From contig CBDHFQ010000026.1 of NCBI GenBank assembly GCA_965262565.1, forward strand, positions 1-64,000: DNA of 64,000 nt. The letters run 5' to 3'. This DNA comes from CBDHFQ01 sp965262565. GTDB lineage: Bacteria > Bacteroidota > Bacteroidia > J057. The notes beneath the pieces were generated by a model. It was not told the DNA's origin. It did not search any database and was given only the letters and a program-made list of their open reading frames with translations. A program made the position numbers and the translations under genes. Numbering within the stretch: the stretch's first letter is position 1; every line of letters starts with the position of its first letter. Positions 43,940 through 53,374 of this stretch are shown piece after piece.

Positions 43940-44899
43940 TCATTTTTTATCAACTAGTGATATAAATTCCTCTGAAAAAAAATCTATGGTTCTCTTAGTT
44001 CCAATAGATGTTGTTAAGTGCTGAAATCTTTTATTTGTATCTGTGTCGACCTCCAGCGTATGTGTAGGATAGGGGATAGTGATCTTATGTTTATCAAACG
44101 CTTCTTTAATTCGTTGAATACCATCACTTACCGCATGAAAATAATCGGACTGTCGTTGAAATGGTATCCAATAAGTAACCAAGATATTAATGGAACTATC
44201 ACCAAAATCTGTAAAAAATATATCGACTTCCTTAGTCTGTTTAATATAGGTAATCGCTTGAATAGCTTCATGTATCACTATCTTCACTTTTGCCAAATCA
44301 TCTTTATAGGAAACCCCTACTGTTAATTCTACTCTGCGGAGTCCAGTCGAATAATTTTTCATCACATTTTGAAATACCTCCTTATTAGGGATGACCACCT
44401 TCTGACCTTGAGTGGTTAATAAATGGGTAGTCCTTAAATCAATCCTTAGAATTGTTCCCGTAAACTCATTCGTCTCTAATATATCCCCCACTCTGAAAGG
44501 TTTTCTGGCAGCGATGATTACACCTGAAATAAAATTGGAAATGAGGTCCTGAAAAGCAAAACCTACTGCAAGACCGATAATTCCTGCTCCTCCAAGGATG
44601 GTGGCAACTGCTCCTTCCCACTGAAGAATACTCAACGCGATGAGGAAGCCCGTAGAAATAAAAAATAGATGAATCGTACTCAGAATTATTCTGTTGACCA
44701 TGACTCGCTCGGGAATCTTTTTCATTACCCTTCTTATCACATTGATTATAAATCGAGAAAAGCAATAAAATAGGGTAATGATAATGGCAGCTACAATCAA
44801 ATTTGGTAGCGTATTAATAAATTCTTCCCCCCAAGCCTGAAACTTGTGTTGCAGAGCAACAATGGCATCTTTGAAAAAGACAAAAAGGACTTCGCTCAT
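43940..44899 (-). CDS. Small-conductance mechanosensitive channel (MscS family)
   Basis: The 319-residue protein has three to four N-terminal membrane segments and the pore helix GGAGIIGLAVGFAFQDLISN near residue 100, the classic glycine/alanine-rich MscS TM3. It is followed by the beta domain (FRVGDILETNEFTGTI, then VVIPNKEVFQNV and the YSTGLRRVELTVGVSY stretch). The channel opens under membrane tension to release solutes. The length is slightly above E. coli MscS (286). It is a single gene with no close neighbour on its strand. Confidence 0.92.
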   Translation of the reverse strand: MSEVLFVFFKDAIVALQHKFQAWGEEFINTLPNLIVAAIIITLFYCFSRFIINVIRRVMKKIPERVMVNRIILSTIHLFFISTGFLIALSILQWEGAVATILGGAGIIGLAVGFAFQDLISNFISGVIIAARKPFRVGDILETNEFTGTILRIDLRTTHLLTTQGQKVVIPNKEVFQNVMKNYSTGLRRVELTVGVSYKDDLAKVKIVIHEAIQAITYIKQTKEVDIFFTDFGDSSINILVTYWIPFQRQSDYFHAVSDGIQRIKEAFDKHKITIPYPTHTLEVDTDTNKRFQHLTTSIGTKRTIDFFSEEFISLVDKK

Positions 44900-45330
44900 T
44901 TTCTGAAAACTAGCATTATTTACTGACTGAAAGTTATTTCGGGGGTGCCGTATAAAAGTAATCGGCCCCCATTAGCGTTGCTACATGCGATCAGATGTAT
45001 TGGTAGTTCTGGTAAAATAGAAATTGATAAATCTTAGAATCAGATGATGGATTCTCTAAAGAATTATCTTAGCAATGTGAAATGTAGAAATATGTTGCTA
45101 TATATTCAGAAATGGGCTTTAAAGAAAGTTCGCAATTTTCAGAAAAAGGTTTGTTGAGTATAAGCCTTTTTTAATAGAATTAATGAATACTGTTCATTAA
45201 GCGACAAGCTCCTCTTCAACTGACGCAAAAAAATGTTAACTGAAAGGAGAAGAGGGTAAAAAGATTAGGATCAATCCTAGCATAAGAATTGATCCAATAA
45301 AACTTCAAATAACTTTAGTAAATCAACGTA
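44900..45330. other. Gene-free stretch with an 8-bp inverted repeat
   Basis: No coding content was found. Arms GGATCAAT (45268-45275) and ATTGATCC (45288-45295) form a perfect hairpin with a 12-base loop just downstream of the sorting-domain relic. A weaker G-rich/C-rich pair lies at 44941-44970 near the MscS start. Neither has a T run that would make a clear terminator. Confidence 0.4.
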
Positions 45331-45468
45331 TTATTCCCGGCCAATGATCATCTTTTTGACTGTTCTATGTTTACCAACAGAAATATCTATCAGATATGTC
45401 CCATCAAGTACAGTTTGTATTTTGATCAAACCTAACCCTAATAATTTATATAAATTGACAATATATGC
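45331..45468 (-). pseudogene. Orphan C-terminal sorting-domain fragment (type IX secretion type A)
   Basis: A 45-residue stretch reads VNLYKLLGLGLIKIQ, then LDGTYLIDISVGKHRTVKKM and ends in IIGRE before a stop at 45331. This is the pattern of the type A C-terminal domain that sends Bacteroidota proteins through the type IX system (LYNLLG-like strand, GxYLI strand, basic end). An in-frame stop lies directly upstream at 45469-45471 and no passenger protein is present, so it is the tail of a lost secreted protein. It implies that the organism has, or had, type IX secretion. Confidence 0.7.
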
Positions 45469-45548
45469 TCAAATACATATCTTTTTGTGGTCAGATATTT
45501 AAGGTATAACATTAGCTTTTTATCGTAAATTACCTCTGCTAATTCCAT

Positions 45549-46592
45549 CTAATTCTTATTTTCAGCAGAAGTGCTGAGGAGCTTGAGTTTCTTCCTCAAC
45601 CAATTAAAAGCATTTGTAAATTGATCGACGGACCATGTAGTAATTCTATTGACAAAAGGAGCTTCTGTAATTGGGTGATTTTTTGCTTCTGCATATACAT
45701 AGACAAATTCGGCACCGATTAAGATGATTTGGCTGGAATAGTACACCCACAATAATATTAATAAAATATCACCAGCTGCTCCGTATGTACTTGTCAAATC
45801 CGTACTTCCCAAATACCATCCTAATACATATTTCCCTAACGTGAACAGTAGTGAAGTAAATAAAGCCCCCACCCATACATCTCTCCATCTCACCAGCGCA
45901 TGAGGCAAAAATTTAAACAGTAAAGCAAATACAGAGGTTATGACGAATAGCATGAACAGGATGTCGATAATATGGATGAGGTTCACCAGACTTATAAGAT
46001 AAGGGGTGAAATCGGCATATTCGGGTAGCTTGGTATGAAGGAAATCTGTAACAGTTAAAAATTGTTTACTGATGAAATTCTTAGCTGCCAAAATAATGGT
46101 TTCCAGCACCATAGAAACAAGTAGGATGAATCCCATAGTCACTACCATAGCAAAGGAAACCAATCGATCTAAGATAAGCTTAAAGAAACTCCCCTTCACT
46201 TTTGGATCAATCTTCCACATAGTATGTATAGAATCCTGAAGGGTATAAAAAGTACCTGTAGCAGCAAAAATAAGCGTTCCCAAACTGAGTAAAGTTGCCC
46301 AGAAAGAATGGACATCCTGCTGAATCCCTTCTATCATTCTAGCCACTTCTCCCTTACTTTGATTTCCAATAATAAACTCAATCTGATTTAACAGCTCATT
46401 TTTTACGTTTTCTTCTCCTAATAAAATTCCAGCAAGACGTATGATAATAATCAAAATGGAAGGAAGAGAAAAAATAGTGTAATAAGCTATAGCGGCTCCA
46501 TGTTTAAAGCCCTTATCTTCAGAAAAATTTTGGAAGGTCTTTACCAAAATGTTCCACCAGAACTTTCCATTTCTCACCAGGAAATCACGCAT
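45549..46592 (-). CDS. YihY/BrkB family membrane protein
   Basis: The 347-residue protein has about six membrane segments and the family blocks GAAIAYYTIFSLPSILIIII near residue 32 and YGAAGDILLILLWVYYSSQI near residue 270, followed by LIGAEFVYVYAE. BrkB/YihY proteins are inner-membrane proteins of unsettled function, once misnamed ribonuclease BN. The length is normal with a short charged C-terminal tail. It lies 59 bases after the aminotransferase gene on the same strand. Confidence 0.9.
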   Translation of the reverse strand: MRDFLVRNGKFWWNILVKTFQNFSEDKGFKHGAAIAYYTIFSLPSILIIIIRLAGILLGEENVKNELLNQIEFIIGNQSKGEVARMIEGIQQDVHSFWATLLSLGTLIFAATGTFYTLQDSIHTMWKIDPKVKGSFFKLILDRLVSFAMVVTMGFILLVSMVLETIILAAKNFISKQFLTVTDFLHTKLPEYADFTPYLISLVNLIHIIDILFMLFVITSVFALLFKFLPHALVRWRDVWVGALFTSLLFTLGKYVLGWYLGSTDLTSTYGAAGDILLILLWVYYSSQIILIGAEFVYVYAEAKNHPITEAPFVNRITTWSVDQFTNAFNWLRKKLKLLSTSAENKN

Positions 46593-46651
46593 AACATTAG
46601 ATGTAGAAAAAGCTAACCGTTTGTCATTAAAAAAGGTTCACAAAGCAATAA

Positions 46652-47752
46652 CTACGAGTGTAATTGAAACAAATGTTGTTCCTCCAATGCTCGAATTAAG
46701 GAATGAATAACCTCGTCAGGGATAGCGGGGAAATTAGCGATCCTGAATTGTTGCTGTTTTAGTTTTCCATAACCACTACCCACGTGAAATCCTTTAGACC
46801 TTAGATCTTCAATGATAGCCTTGGTATGTTGGCCGGATGAAACGGTAATAACGGTGGCAGACCTTGTGGCTCGCTGTTGGACAAAAGGAGATAGGACTTC
46901 GTGCTTTTCTAGAAACGAATATAGCTCTTCCGCCCTCTTATCCAATCGAGTTGTTAAATTATTAACGCCTTCTTTTTTCATTTCACCAGCTACCTTTCCC
47001 AGCAGATAAATACCCATCACATTCGGGGTTTCTACCGTTTGATGTTTTAGAAATTTCTCTAATTGAGCAGGGAAGCTGTGATAAGTACCTATTACCTTGC
47101 CTTTAGCCACAAGTTCCTTTGACTTTTCTATACATTTTTGGTGAACGATTAACACTCCTAAGCCTGCGGGAAGTCCAAATCCCTTTTGCACTGAAAAATA
47201 AACCGCATCCCATACCTTCCAGTCTAACTGCCCATATGGAATAGAAGACACCGTATCTAAGGTTAAGATCGCCTTGGGAAAGGCCTTTCTAATTGATTCC
47301 GCTTTTTCTAATGGCATCATGACGCCGGTAGAAGACTCATTATGCGTAAAATTAATCATCTCTGTCCCCGAAGGAATCACAGTGGGGGCATATTCAAAAC
47401 TATTCCCCCATTCTACTTCTTCTACATATATGTTGGGAATCTTTAATTGCTGAGCAAAAGATCTAAAACGTTGTGAAAAGGCTCCGTTGACATAGTGAAA
47501 ACTACATTGCTCCACACAATTTTGAAGTAATCTCTCCCAAATTTCGGTAGCGGAACTATGAAAAAACACATAAAATTCATCTCCAAACCCCAACAAATCT
47601 TGTAAATGCTGAATGGTCTCCTGATGGATCTCCATAAATCGCTTGCTCCTGTGAGAGATAGAACCTATGTGTTCATTCAGTGCCGTTTGAATATGTGTTG
47701 AAACGGTAGGATATAATTGTGCCGGACCTGGAGTAAAAAAAATTTCCTGCAT
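46652..47752 (-). CDS. Class V aminotransferase, SerC/alanine-glyoxylate aminotransferase-like
   Basis: A 366-residue PLP enzyme. FTPGPAQLYPTV starts the protein, THNESSTGVMMP and LTLDTVSSIPYG carry the PLP-binding aspartate, and VQKGFGLPAGLGVLIV carries the lysine that forms the Schiff base. This is the class V fold shared by phosphoserine aminotransferase and serine/alanine-glyoxylate aminotransferases. The start resembles SerC as used in several Bacteroidota, which would place it in serine synthesis, but the partner serA is not adjacent and the choice is not firm. Confidence 0.8.
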   Translation of the reverse strand: MQEIFFTPGPAQLYPTVSTHIQTALNEHIGSISHRSKRFMEIHQETIQHLQDLLGFGDEFYVFFHSSATEIWERLLQNCVEQCSFHYVNGAFSQRFRSFAQQLKIPNIYVEEVEWGNSFEYAPTVIPSGTEMINFTHNESSTGVMMPLEKAESIRKAFPKAILTLDTVSSIPYGQLDWKVWDAVYFSVQKGFGLPAGLGVLIVHQKCIEKSKELVAKGKVIGTYHSFPAQLEKFLKHQTVETPNVMGIYLLGKVAGEMKKEGVNNLTTRLDKRAEELYSFLEKHEVLSPFVQQRATRSATVITVSSGQHTKAIIEDLRSKGFHVGSGYGKLKQQQFRIANFPAIPDEVIHSLIRALEEQHLFQLHS

Positions 47753-47813
47753 ATATATTATGTATAAGTTCTAATACATTATGTGCTAATTGCAATAGTT
47801 AGTCGATATATAA

Positions 47814-48992
47814 ATGAAAATCTTAGTATTAACCTCCCGATTTCCATATCCATTGGAAAAGGGAGATAAACTTCGGGCTTTTTATCAAATTAGAGAATTA
47901 TCCTATGATCATGAAATTATTCTTTGTGCGTTAAGTACACATAAAGTTTCCGAAGAATCCTTTCAAACGTTGGCTGAGTATTGTAAAAGTATACACGTAT
48001 TTTCCATTAGCACTGCTGGAAGCATTTGGAATATTGGTATGGGATTAATGCGTGGCCTTCCGGTACAAGTGGGATACTTTTTCAGGAAAAATATTGCACA
48101 TAAATTAGAGAGGATTATTGAGCAGGAACAACCGGATCATCTCTACTGTCAGTTGATTCGAATGTCAGAATATGTGCGGAAAAAGCACATTCCTAAGACC
48201 CTGGATTATATGGATAGCTTTTCACTTGGAATGGTAAGGAGGGCCGCAAAAGCACCTATCTGGCAAAAAAGATTTATTCGTTGGGAAGCCTCCTTGCTGA
48301 AAAAGTACGAAAAGCACATCTATGCTGACTTTGATTTTCACACGATTATATCAAACACTGACAGAGAACAATTGAGCTTAGATACCCTTCATGAGATTCG
48401 TATTGTTCCCAATGGAGTGGACACTCAGTATTTTAGCCCTGTTGCTTCCAACCTTCCAAAAGAACCTGTAGACATCGCTTTTGTGGGCAATATGGGATAT
48501 TTCCCAAATGTACACGCTGCTAAATTTCTTGCCCTTCAAATAATGCCGTTAATTTGGGAACAATTTCCAAACACTAATCTCCTGCTAGCAGGAGCACGTC
48601 CCCATCCTTCTGTGATCGCTCTATCAAAAGATTCAAGAATTAACGTATCAGGTTGGATACCGGATATAAGGACGGCCTATCAGCATGCCCGAATATTTGT
48701 AGCTCCCTTATTTACTGGTAGTGGTCAACAAAATAAAATATTGGAGGCAATGGCGATGAAGCTTCCATGCATCACTACCCCAGCAGTTCGGGATGCCATT
48801 CACCTTTTGAATACTCATGCTCCTCGTATACTGACAGCTTCTACGGCCGAATCATTCGCTAAACAGACCACGGAATTATTAAAAGACCCACACAGATGTG
48901 AAGTAATTGGAGAATCAAATAGGAAGTGGGTAGTAGAGCAGATGAGTTGGGCCAATGCGGTAAGTAAACTAAATGCTCTATGGGCAGAATAA
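47814..48992 (+). CDS. Family 4 glycosyltransferase (TIGR03087-like)
   Basis: The 392-residue GT-B protein starts with LTSRFPYPLEKGDKLRAFYQ, matching the TIGR03087 group (exopolysaccharide-linked glycosyltransferases). The donor half has VDIAFVGNMGYFPNVHAAKF, VSGWIPDIRTAYQHARIFVA and GSGQQNKILEAMAMKLP, with the conserved glutamate that binds the nucleotide sugar. It probably builds an exopolysaccharide or glycolipid. No sugar-polymer cluster surrounds it, and the sugar is unknown. Confidence 0.87.
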   Translation: MKILVLTSRFPYPLEKGDKLRAFYQIRELSYDHEIILCALSTHKVSEESFQTLAEYCKSIHVFSISTAGSIWNIGMGLMRGLPVQVGYFFRKNIAHKLERIIEQEQPDHLYCQLIRMSEYVRKKHIPKTLDYMDSFSLGMVRRAAKAPIWQKRFIRWEASLLKKYEKHIYADFDFHTIISNTDREQLSLDTLHEIRIVPNGVDTQYFSPVASNLPKEPVDIAFVGNMGYFPNVHAAKFLALQIMPLIWEQFPNTNLLLAGARPHPSVIALSKDSRINVSGWIPDIRTAYQHARIFVAPLFTGSGQQNKILEAMAMKLPCITTPAVRDAIHLLNTHAPRILTASTAESFAKQTTELLKDPHRCEVIGESNRKWVVEQMSWANAVSKLNALWAE

Positions 48993-49004
48993 TGCCATCG
49001 GCCA

Positions 49005-49676
49005 TTACTCCCAATAATTCAAATCTTTATTCTTCCTTTTCTTAGATTTCTCTACCACATATTGGAGTAAACGCATAGCCGCCAGCGGATTTAGTCCGGC
49101 AGTGGGTATAAGGTTCCTTTGCTGATATTGATCCTGGTATAATTGCCTGGCAACCAGTAATCTTTCGTTTACATCTTTCGGCAGGGTTTGAATAATGGCG
49201 TCCAGCACTTCGGGATCTAAGTTTCTTCGGGCAAAAGCTTCGGGCGAATCTTCCAGGATATCCATATTTAACACTGCTGTTCGAATCTCTTCGGGGGTAT
49301 TATAAGGGAAAATCGTTACTGGCTTTAAGGTGAAGGTATCTTCTAACATATAATTTATCACATAAATATATTGTGATAAGTCCCCTTTATACGACCTCAA
49401 ATAATCCCTCACGACAAAAGTTGTAGGATGAAAGCCTACATGTGTAAAATACAGTGTGTCATCTTCCGTTACCGGAATGCTATAAAATCCGTCACTATTA
49501 CTTAATTGCCCTCTTCTGGTATGGTTCACTTGTATTCTCACATAGGGAATAGATTCGTCCGTAGATTCGCTTATGATCAGTCCAGAAATCTGAAAATAAC
49601 CATTGGTATCTTGCTGAGCCACTAGTTCAACAGACAAACACATCAATAGAAGAGGGAGAAAGTGCTTGATTTTCAT
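49005..49676 (-). CDS. Exported carboxypeptidase-regulatory-like domain protein
   Basis: From the ATG at 49676 the protein has 223 residues and begins with a signal peptide (KHFLPLLLMCLSVELVAQ). An upstream in-frame start at 49769 would place 31 residues before the signal, which is unlikely. Residues about 30-115 form a CarboxypepD_reg-like beta-sandwich (ISGLIISESTDESIPYVRIQ and GQLSNSDGFYSIPV), the module often found in front of TonB receptors, but here no receptor follows. The C-terminal half is not recognised. Probably outer-membrane or periplasmic. Confidence 0.78.
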   Translation of the reverse strand: MKIKHFLPLLLMCLSVELVAQQDTNGYFQISGLIISESTDESIPYVRIQVNHTRRGQLSNSDGFYSIPVTEDDTLYFTHVGFHPTTFVVRDYLRSYKGDLSQYIYVINYMLEDTFTLKPVTIFPYNTPEEIRTAVLNMDILEDSPEAFARRNLDPEVLDAIIQTLPKDVNERLLVARQLYQDQYQQRNLIPTAGLNPLAAMRLLQYVVEKSKKRKNKDLNYWE

Positions 49677-49771
49677 ATTACGAAGATAATACAATGCTAA
49701 TAATTTGAAAACGTAAATAAAAGGTGAGAGGTTTATCTCCAATGAGACAGAGAAAAATATTAACTTCATTT

Positions 49772-50788
49772 ATGAACTCACTTTCCAATGCTCATTTTAG
49801 AACTCCTATACACATAGCGCCAGATCATGAACACATAGGATACGGGCAATCGATATTAGCTCTAGGCTCCTGTTTCGCAGATCGAATAGGGAATAAACTT
49901 CTAACAGCCAAATTTAATACAAGAATAAATCCCTTAGGCATTCTATATCATCCTCTGGCCATTTCTAAGTTACTTCTTTCAGCCCTACAAACTGATGTCT
50001 CATTCGAATTATCATGGGCGGAACATACAAACCTTTGGCATAGTTTTGACCTGCATTCACATTTTTCTTCTTCCGACCTTCTATCGTTGGAACAGCGCAT
50101 TCGTTCACAACAAACATTTCTAGAGAAAGCCTTGTCAGAAAGTGAGTGGCTTATTCTAACTTTTGGGACGGCCTGGGTATTTAAGTACAAAGCCAATGGC
50201 AACATTGTGGCAAATTGCCATAAATATCCTTCTTCCCAATTCTCCAAAATGTGTTTATCGGTCAATGAGATCACTGAGGCATGGAATAAGTGTTTTGATA
50301 TGTTGTTTCAACAACATCCTGGATTAAAGGTCATTTTAACTGTCAGCCCAGTTCGGCATATTAAGGATACATTGACCTTAAATAGCTTTAGTAAAGCTAT
50401 TCTGAGGGTTTCTTGTGAGCTATTGGCACAAACTTATCCAAATGTACGTTACTTCCCCTCTTACGAAATAATGATGGATGATTTAAGGGATTACCGATTT
50501 TATGAATCTGACCTTATCCATCCTTCCGAGCTGGCTATACAATATATCTGGGAACATTTTTCCCATACTTTTATGAGTACAGAAACCTTAAAACTCAGAG
50601 ATAGTTGGTATAAGATTCAGCAGGGGATCAATCATATCCCCCACCATCCTACCCTTTCTGCTTATCGGAAATTTCTCCTGGATCTTCTGAAAAAAATGGA
50701 GGTTATTAACAAACAGCTGGACTGTAAGGAGGAGATCCAACTTATTCAGCAAAGGCTACTATCTTTCGAACAAAATTCTACCGCTTAA
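49772..50788 (+). CDS. GSCFA domain protein
   Basis: The name-giving block appears as LALGSCFADRIGNKL near residue 25, followed by NPLGILYHPLAISKLL and LILTFGTAWVF. The fold is SGNH-hydrolase-like: serine in GSCFA, and an aspartate/histidine pair in DLIHPSELA near residue 250. GSCFA proteins are common in Bacteroidota and their substrate is unknown. I chose the ATG at 49772 because homologues begin near FRTPI; in-frame starts exist at 49724 and 49742. No signal peptide is clear. Confidence 0.85.
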   Translation: MNSLSNAHFRTPIHIAPDHEHIGYGQSILALGSCFADRIGNKLLTAKFNTRINPLGILYHPLAISKLLLSALQTDVSFELSWAEHTNLWHSFDLHSHFSSSDLLSLEQRIRSQQTFLEKALSESEWLILTFGTAWVFKYKANGNIVANCHKYPSSQFSKMCLSVNEITEAWNKCFDMLFQQHPGLKVILTVSPVRHIKDTLTLNSFSKAILRVSCELLAQTYPNVRYFPSYEIMMDDLRDYRFYESDLIHPSELAIQYIWEHFSHTFMSTETLKLRDSWYKIQQGINHIPHHPTLSAYRKFLLDLLKKMEVINKQLDCKEEIQLIQQRLLSFEQNSTA

Positions 50789-50897
50789 CTTATCTTAGCA
50801 TACTAATAAAGGTGGCAAACATATTGGTATATTTAGCTAATATTAGTCTAAAATTGTAGATTATGTTTTCTTTAGCTAAATTTTTAAGACAAACAGT

Positions 50898-52205
50898 ATG
50901 CCTGAATACATTTTTCTGGTATTGAGCTTTATTACGGGACTGATATTAGGCGTGGGTTCGATCTTAATCTGGCACCAAAGAGTCAGATATAAACTTATGC
51001 AGGGATTATCGGAAGAAAGAGCTATTCATCTATCTACCAAGGAATGGAAATCTCAGGCAGAGCGAGAATTAAATAAGCAACGCATTCAACAACAGCAGCA
51101 ACAGGAAGAAATTATAAGATTACATGGTGAGGCAAAGCAATTATCAGCCGAAAAGGGATTTCTGGAGGATAAGCTTCTCACTCATCAAAAGGAAGTCACC
51201 CAGTTACAGGAAAAGGCCCAACTAACTTTTGAGCACCTAGCGCATGAAGCATTGGATCAAAACTCCAAACATCTTAGTCAACAACATGAATCCACCTTAC
51301 GGACGTTACTACATCCTCTTCAATCTCGGCTCAGTGAATTTGAGCAGCGCATATTTGAAATTTATGATAAAGAATCAAGAGAGCGTCTACTACTGCAAAG
51401 AGAAATCCAACAATTGGCTTCCTTAAATCAGCAAATGAGTCAGGAAACGCAGAATCTCACAAGGGCCTTAAAAGGAGAAAATAAGACTCAGGGAGATTGG
51501 GGGGAAATGATTCTTAAAAAATTATTAGAGGGATGTGGTCTAAAAGAAGGGAGAGAGTTTGCTACTCAAGCCCAACTCAATGGGCAGGAAGGAGAAACAC
51601 TTAGACCAGACGTTATAATTTTTTTACCGGAAAGCAGACATCTCATTATAGATTCGAAGGTGTCCCTAGTTGCTTATGAAAGGTGGCTCTCAGCGGCAGA
51701 AGACCAGAAATCTCAACATTTACATTCCCATTTACAATCAGTCACTAATCATATTAAAGGATTGCACAAAAAAGCTTATCATCGGATTCCGGCATTAAAT
51801 TCTCCCGATTTTGTTTTGTTATTTATGCCTATTGAAGCTGCTTTTCATCTGGCTGTTCGCGCTCATCCAGAGTTGTTTTCTTTTGCATGGCGGCACAAAG
51901 TCATACCTGTAAGTCCCGGTTCCTTATTAGCCACCTTAAAGACCGTCGCTTCTATATGGAGGTTGGAGAACCAGAACCAACATGCCCAAGAAATTGCTAG
52001 ACAAGGAGGGTTATTATATGATAAACTTGTTCAGTTTGTAGATGAAGTAGAAAAAATCGGGAAGCAACTTCAGCATTCTCACCAGACCTATGAGCAGGCT
52101 ATGCGTAAATTACGAGATGGAAAAGGTTCACTTATTACCCGAGCGGAACGTCTAAGAGAATTAGGTGTCGAAACCAAGAAAGAAATTCGTAAACAGGTTA
52201 ACTAA
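50898..52205 (+). CDS. rmuC: DNA recombination protein RmuC
   Basis: The 435 residues have an N-terminal membrane anchor (FLVLSFITGLILGVGSILIW), a long coiled coil rich in glutamine and glutamate (residues 35-180), and the RmuC nuclease-like domain: KTQGDWGEMILKKLLEGCGL near 194, RPDVIIFLPESRHLIIDSKV and KAYHRIPALNSPDFVLLFMP. RmuC limits recombination at inverted repeats; the fold is that of PD-(D/E)xK nucleases. The length is normal. It lies 64 bases before fabH. Confidence 0.92.
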   Translation: MPEYIFLVLSFITGLILGVGSILIWHQRVRYKLMQGLSEERAIHLSTKEWKSQAERELNKQRIQQQQQQEEIIRLHGEAKQLSAEKGFLEDKLLTHQKEVTQLQEKAQLTFEHLAHEALDQNSKHLSQQHESTLRTLLHPLQSRLSEFEQRIFEIYDKESRERLLLQREIQQLASLNQQMSQETQNLTRALKGENKTQGDWGEMILKKLLEGCGLKEGREFATQAQLNGQEGETLRPDVIIFLPESRHLIIDSKVSLVAYERWLSAAEDQKSQHLHSHLQSVTNHIKGLHKKAYHRIPALNSPDFVLLFMPIEAAFHLAVRAHPELFSFAWRHKVIPVSPGSLLATLKTVASIWRLENQNQHAQEIARQGGLLYDKLVQFVDEVEKIGKQLQHSHQTYEQAMRKLRDGKGSLITRAERLRELGVETKKEIRKQVN

Positions 52206-52269
52206 TTCAGCATATTGACGAAAAAATTGTCATATTCATATTTTAATTCTCATTTCCGAAAAGAATCTT

Positions 52270-53265
52270 ATGCAAATAAATGCCGCCATCACTGCTGTAG
52301 GAGGGTATGTTCCTCCTTACGTACTCAAAAATACTCAACTGGAACAAATGGTTGATACCAGTGATACCTGGATTAGAGAGCGAACCGGAATTAAAGAGCG
52401 AAGAATCCTTTCCAGAGAACTAGCAACTTCTGATATGGCCGTAGAAGCAGTTAAAGATCTGTTAAGCAGGTCCTCGATTACACCGGAAGAGATTGAATTA
52501 GTTATTTGCTGTACGGTTTCTCCTGATTATGTGTACCCTGCTACTGCGAATATTGTTGCTGAAAAAATCGGAGCACATTCTTCCTGGAGCTTTGATATGA
52601 ATGCTGCTTGTTCTGGATTTCTTTATGGATTAAGAACCGGTGCCCAGTATATTTCTTCAGGTGCTCATAAAAAAGTAGTAGTTGTAGGTGCTGATACTAT
52701 GTCGATTAGATTAGATTATGAAGATCGAAATACTTGTATTCTGTTTGGTGATGGTGCCGGGGCGGTATTACTTGAGCCTTCCTCGAAAGAATATGGGCTG
52801 ATGGATGCCGTTTTTCATAGTGATGGTAGTGGGGCAAAATATTTATACCAAAAAGCTGGAGGTAGTAAATATCCCACCACACTGGAAACGATTCAAAATA
52901 AAGAGCATTACGTTTATCAGGATGGACGTACCGTATTTAAATTTGCTGTTAAAGGGATGGCAGATGTTACGGCTGAGGTAATGGAAAGAAATAACCTGAC
53001 AGGTGATGATATAGCTTATTTAGTTCCTCATCAGGCTAATCGAAGAATCATAGACGCCACAGCAAAGAGAGCAGGATTACCTATGGAAAAAGTGATGATT
53101 AACATAGATCACTTTGGTAATACGACATGTGGAACGATTCCACTCTGTTTGTGGGAATGGAAAGATAAATTGAAAAAAGGGGATAAATTACTCTTATCTG
53201 CCTTTGGAGGTGGGTTTACCTGGGGATCCATTTATTTAGTATGGGCTTTTGAGACAGACAATTAA
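52270..53265 (+). CDS. fabH: 3-oxoacyl-ACP synthase III (FabH)
   Basis: FabH starts fatty-acid synthesis by joining an acyl-CoA with malonyl-ACP. The 331-residue protein has the full Cys-His-Asn triad: Cys114 in NAACSGFLYG, His254 in VPHQANRRI and Asn284 in FGNTTCGT. The N-terminal WIRERTGIKERRI is typical. It is a single gene; the accB/accC genes for malonyl-CoA lie 2-4 kb downstream, so this region is rich in fatty-acid functions without forming one operon. Confidence 0.94.
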   Translation: MQINAAITAVGGYVPPYVLKNTQLEQMVDTSDTWIRERTGIKERRILSRELATSDMAVEAVKDLLSRSSITPEEIELVICCTVSPDYVYPATANIVAEKIGAHSSWSFDMNAACSGFLYGLRTGAQYISSGAHKKVVVVGADTMSIRLDYEDRNTCILFGDGAGAVLLEPSSKEYGLMDAVFHSDGSGAKYLYQKAGGSKYPTTLETIQNKEHYVYQDGRTVFKFAVKGMADVTAEVMERNNLTGDDIAYLVPHQANRRIIDATAKRAGLPMEKVMINIDHFGNTTCGTIPLCLWEWKDKLKKGDKLLLSAFGGGFTWGSIYLVWAFETDN

Positions 53266-53374
53266 TCCTGTCCATGAAATAAAACTGTAGTAAAGTCAAT
53301 GGAATTTCTCCTTCTGGTAAAGCAGTTTTGCATACATACATATATGTACTTGCACAAATAATGGTAAAGAAAGA

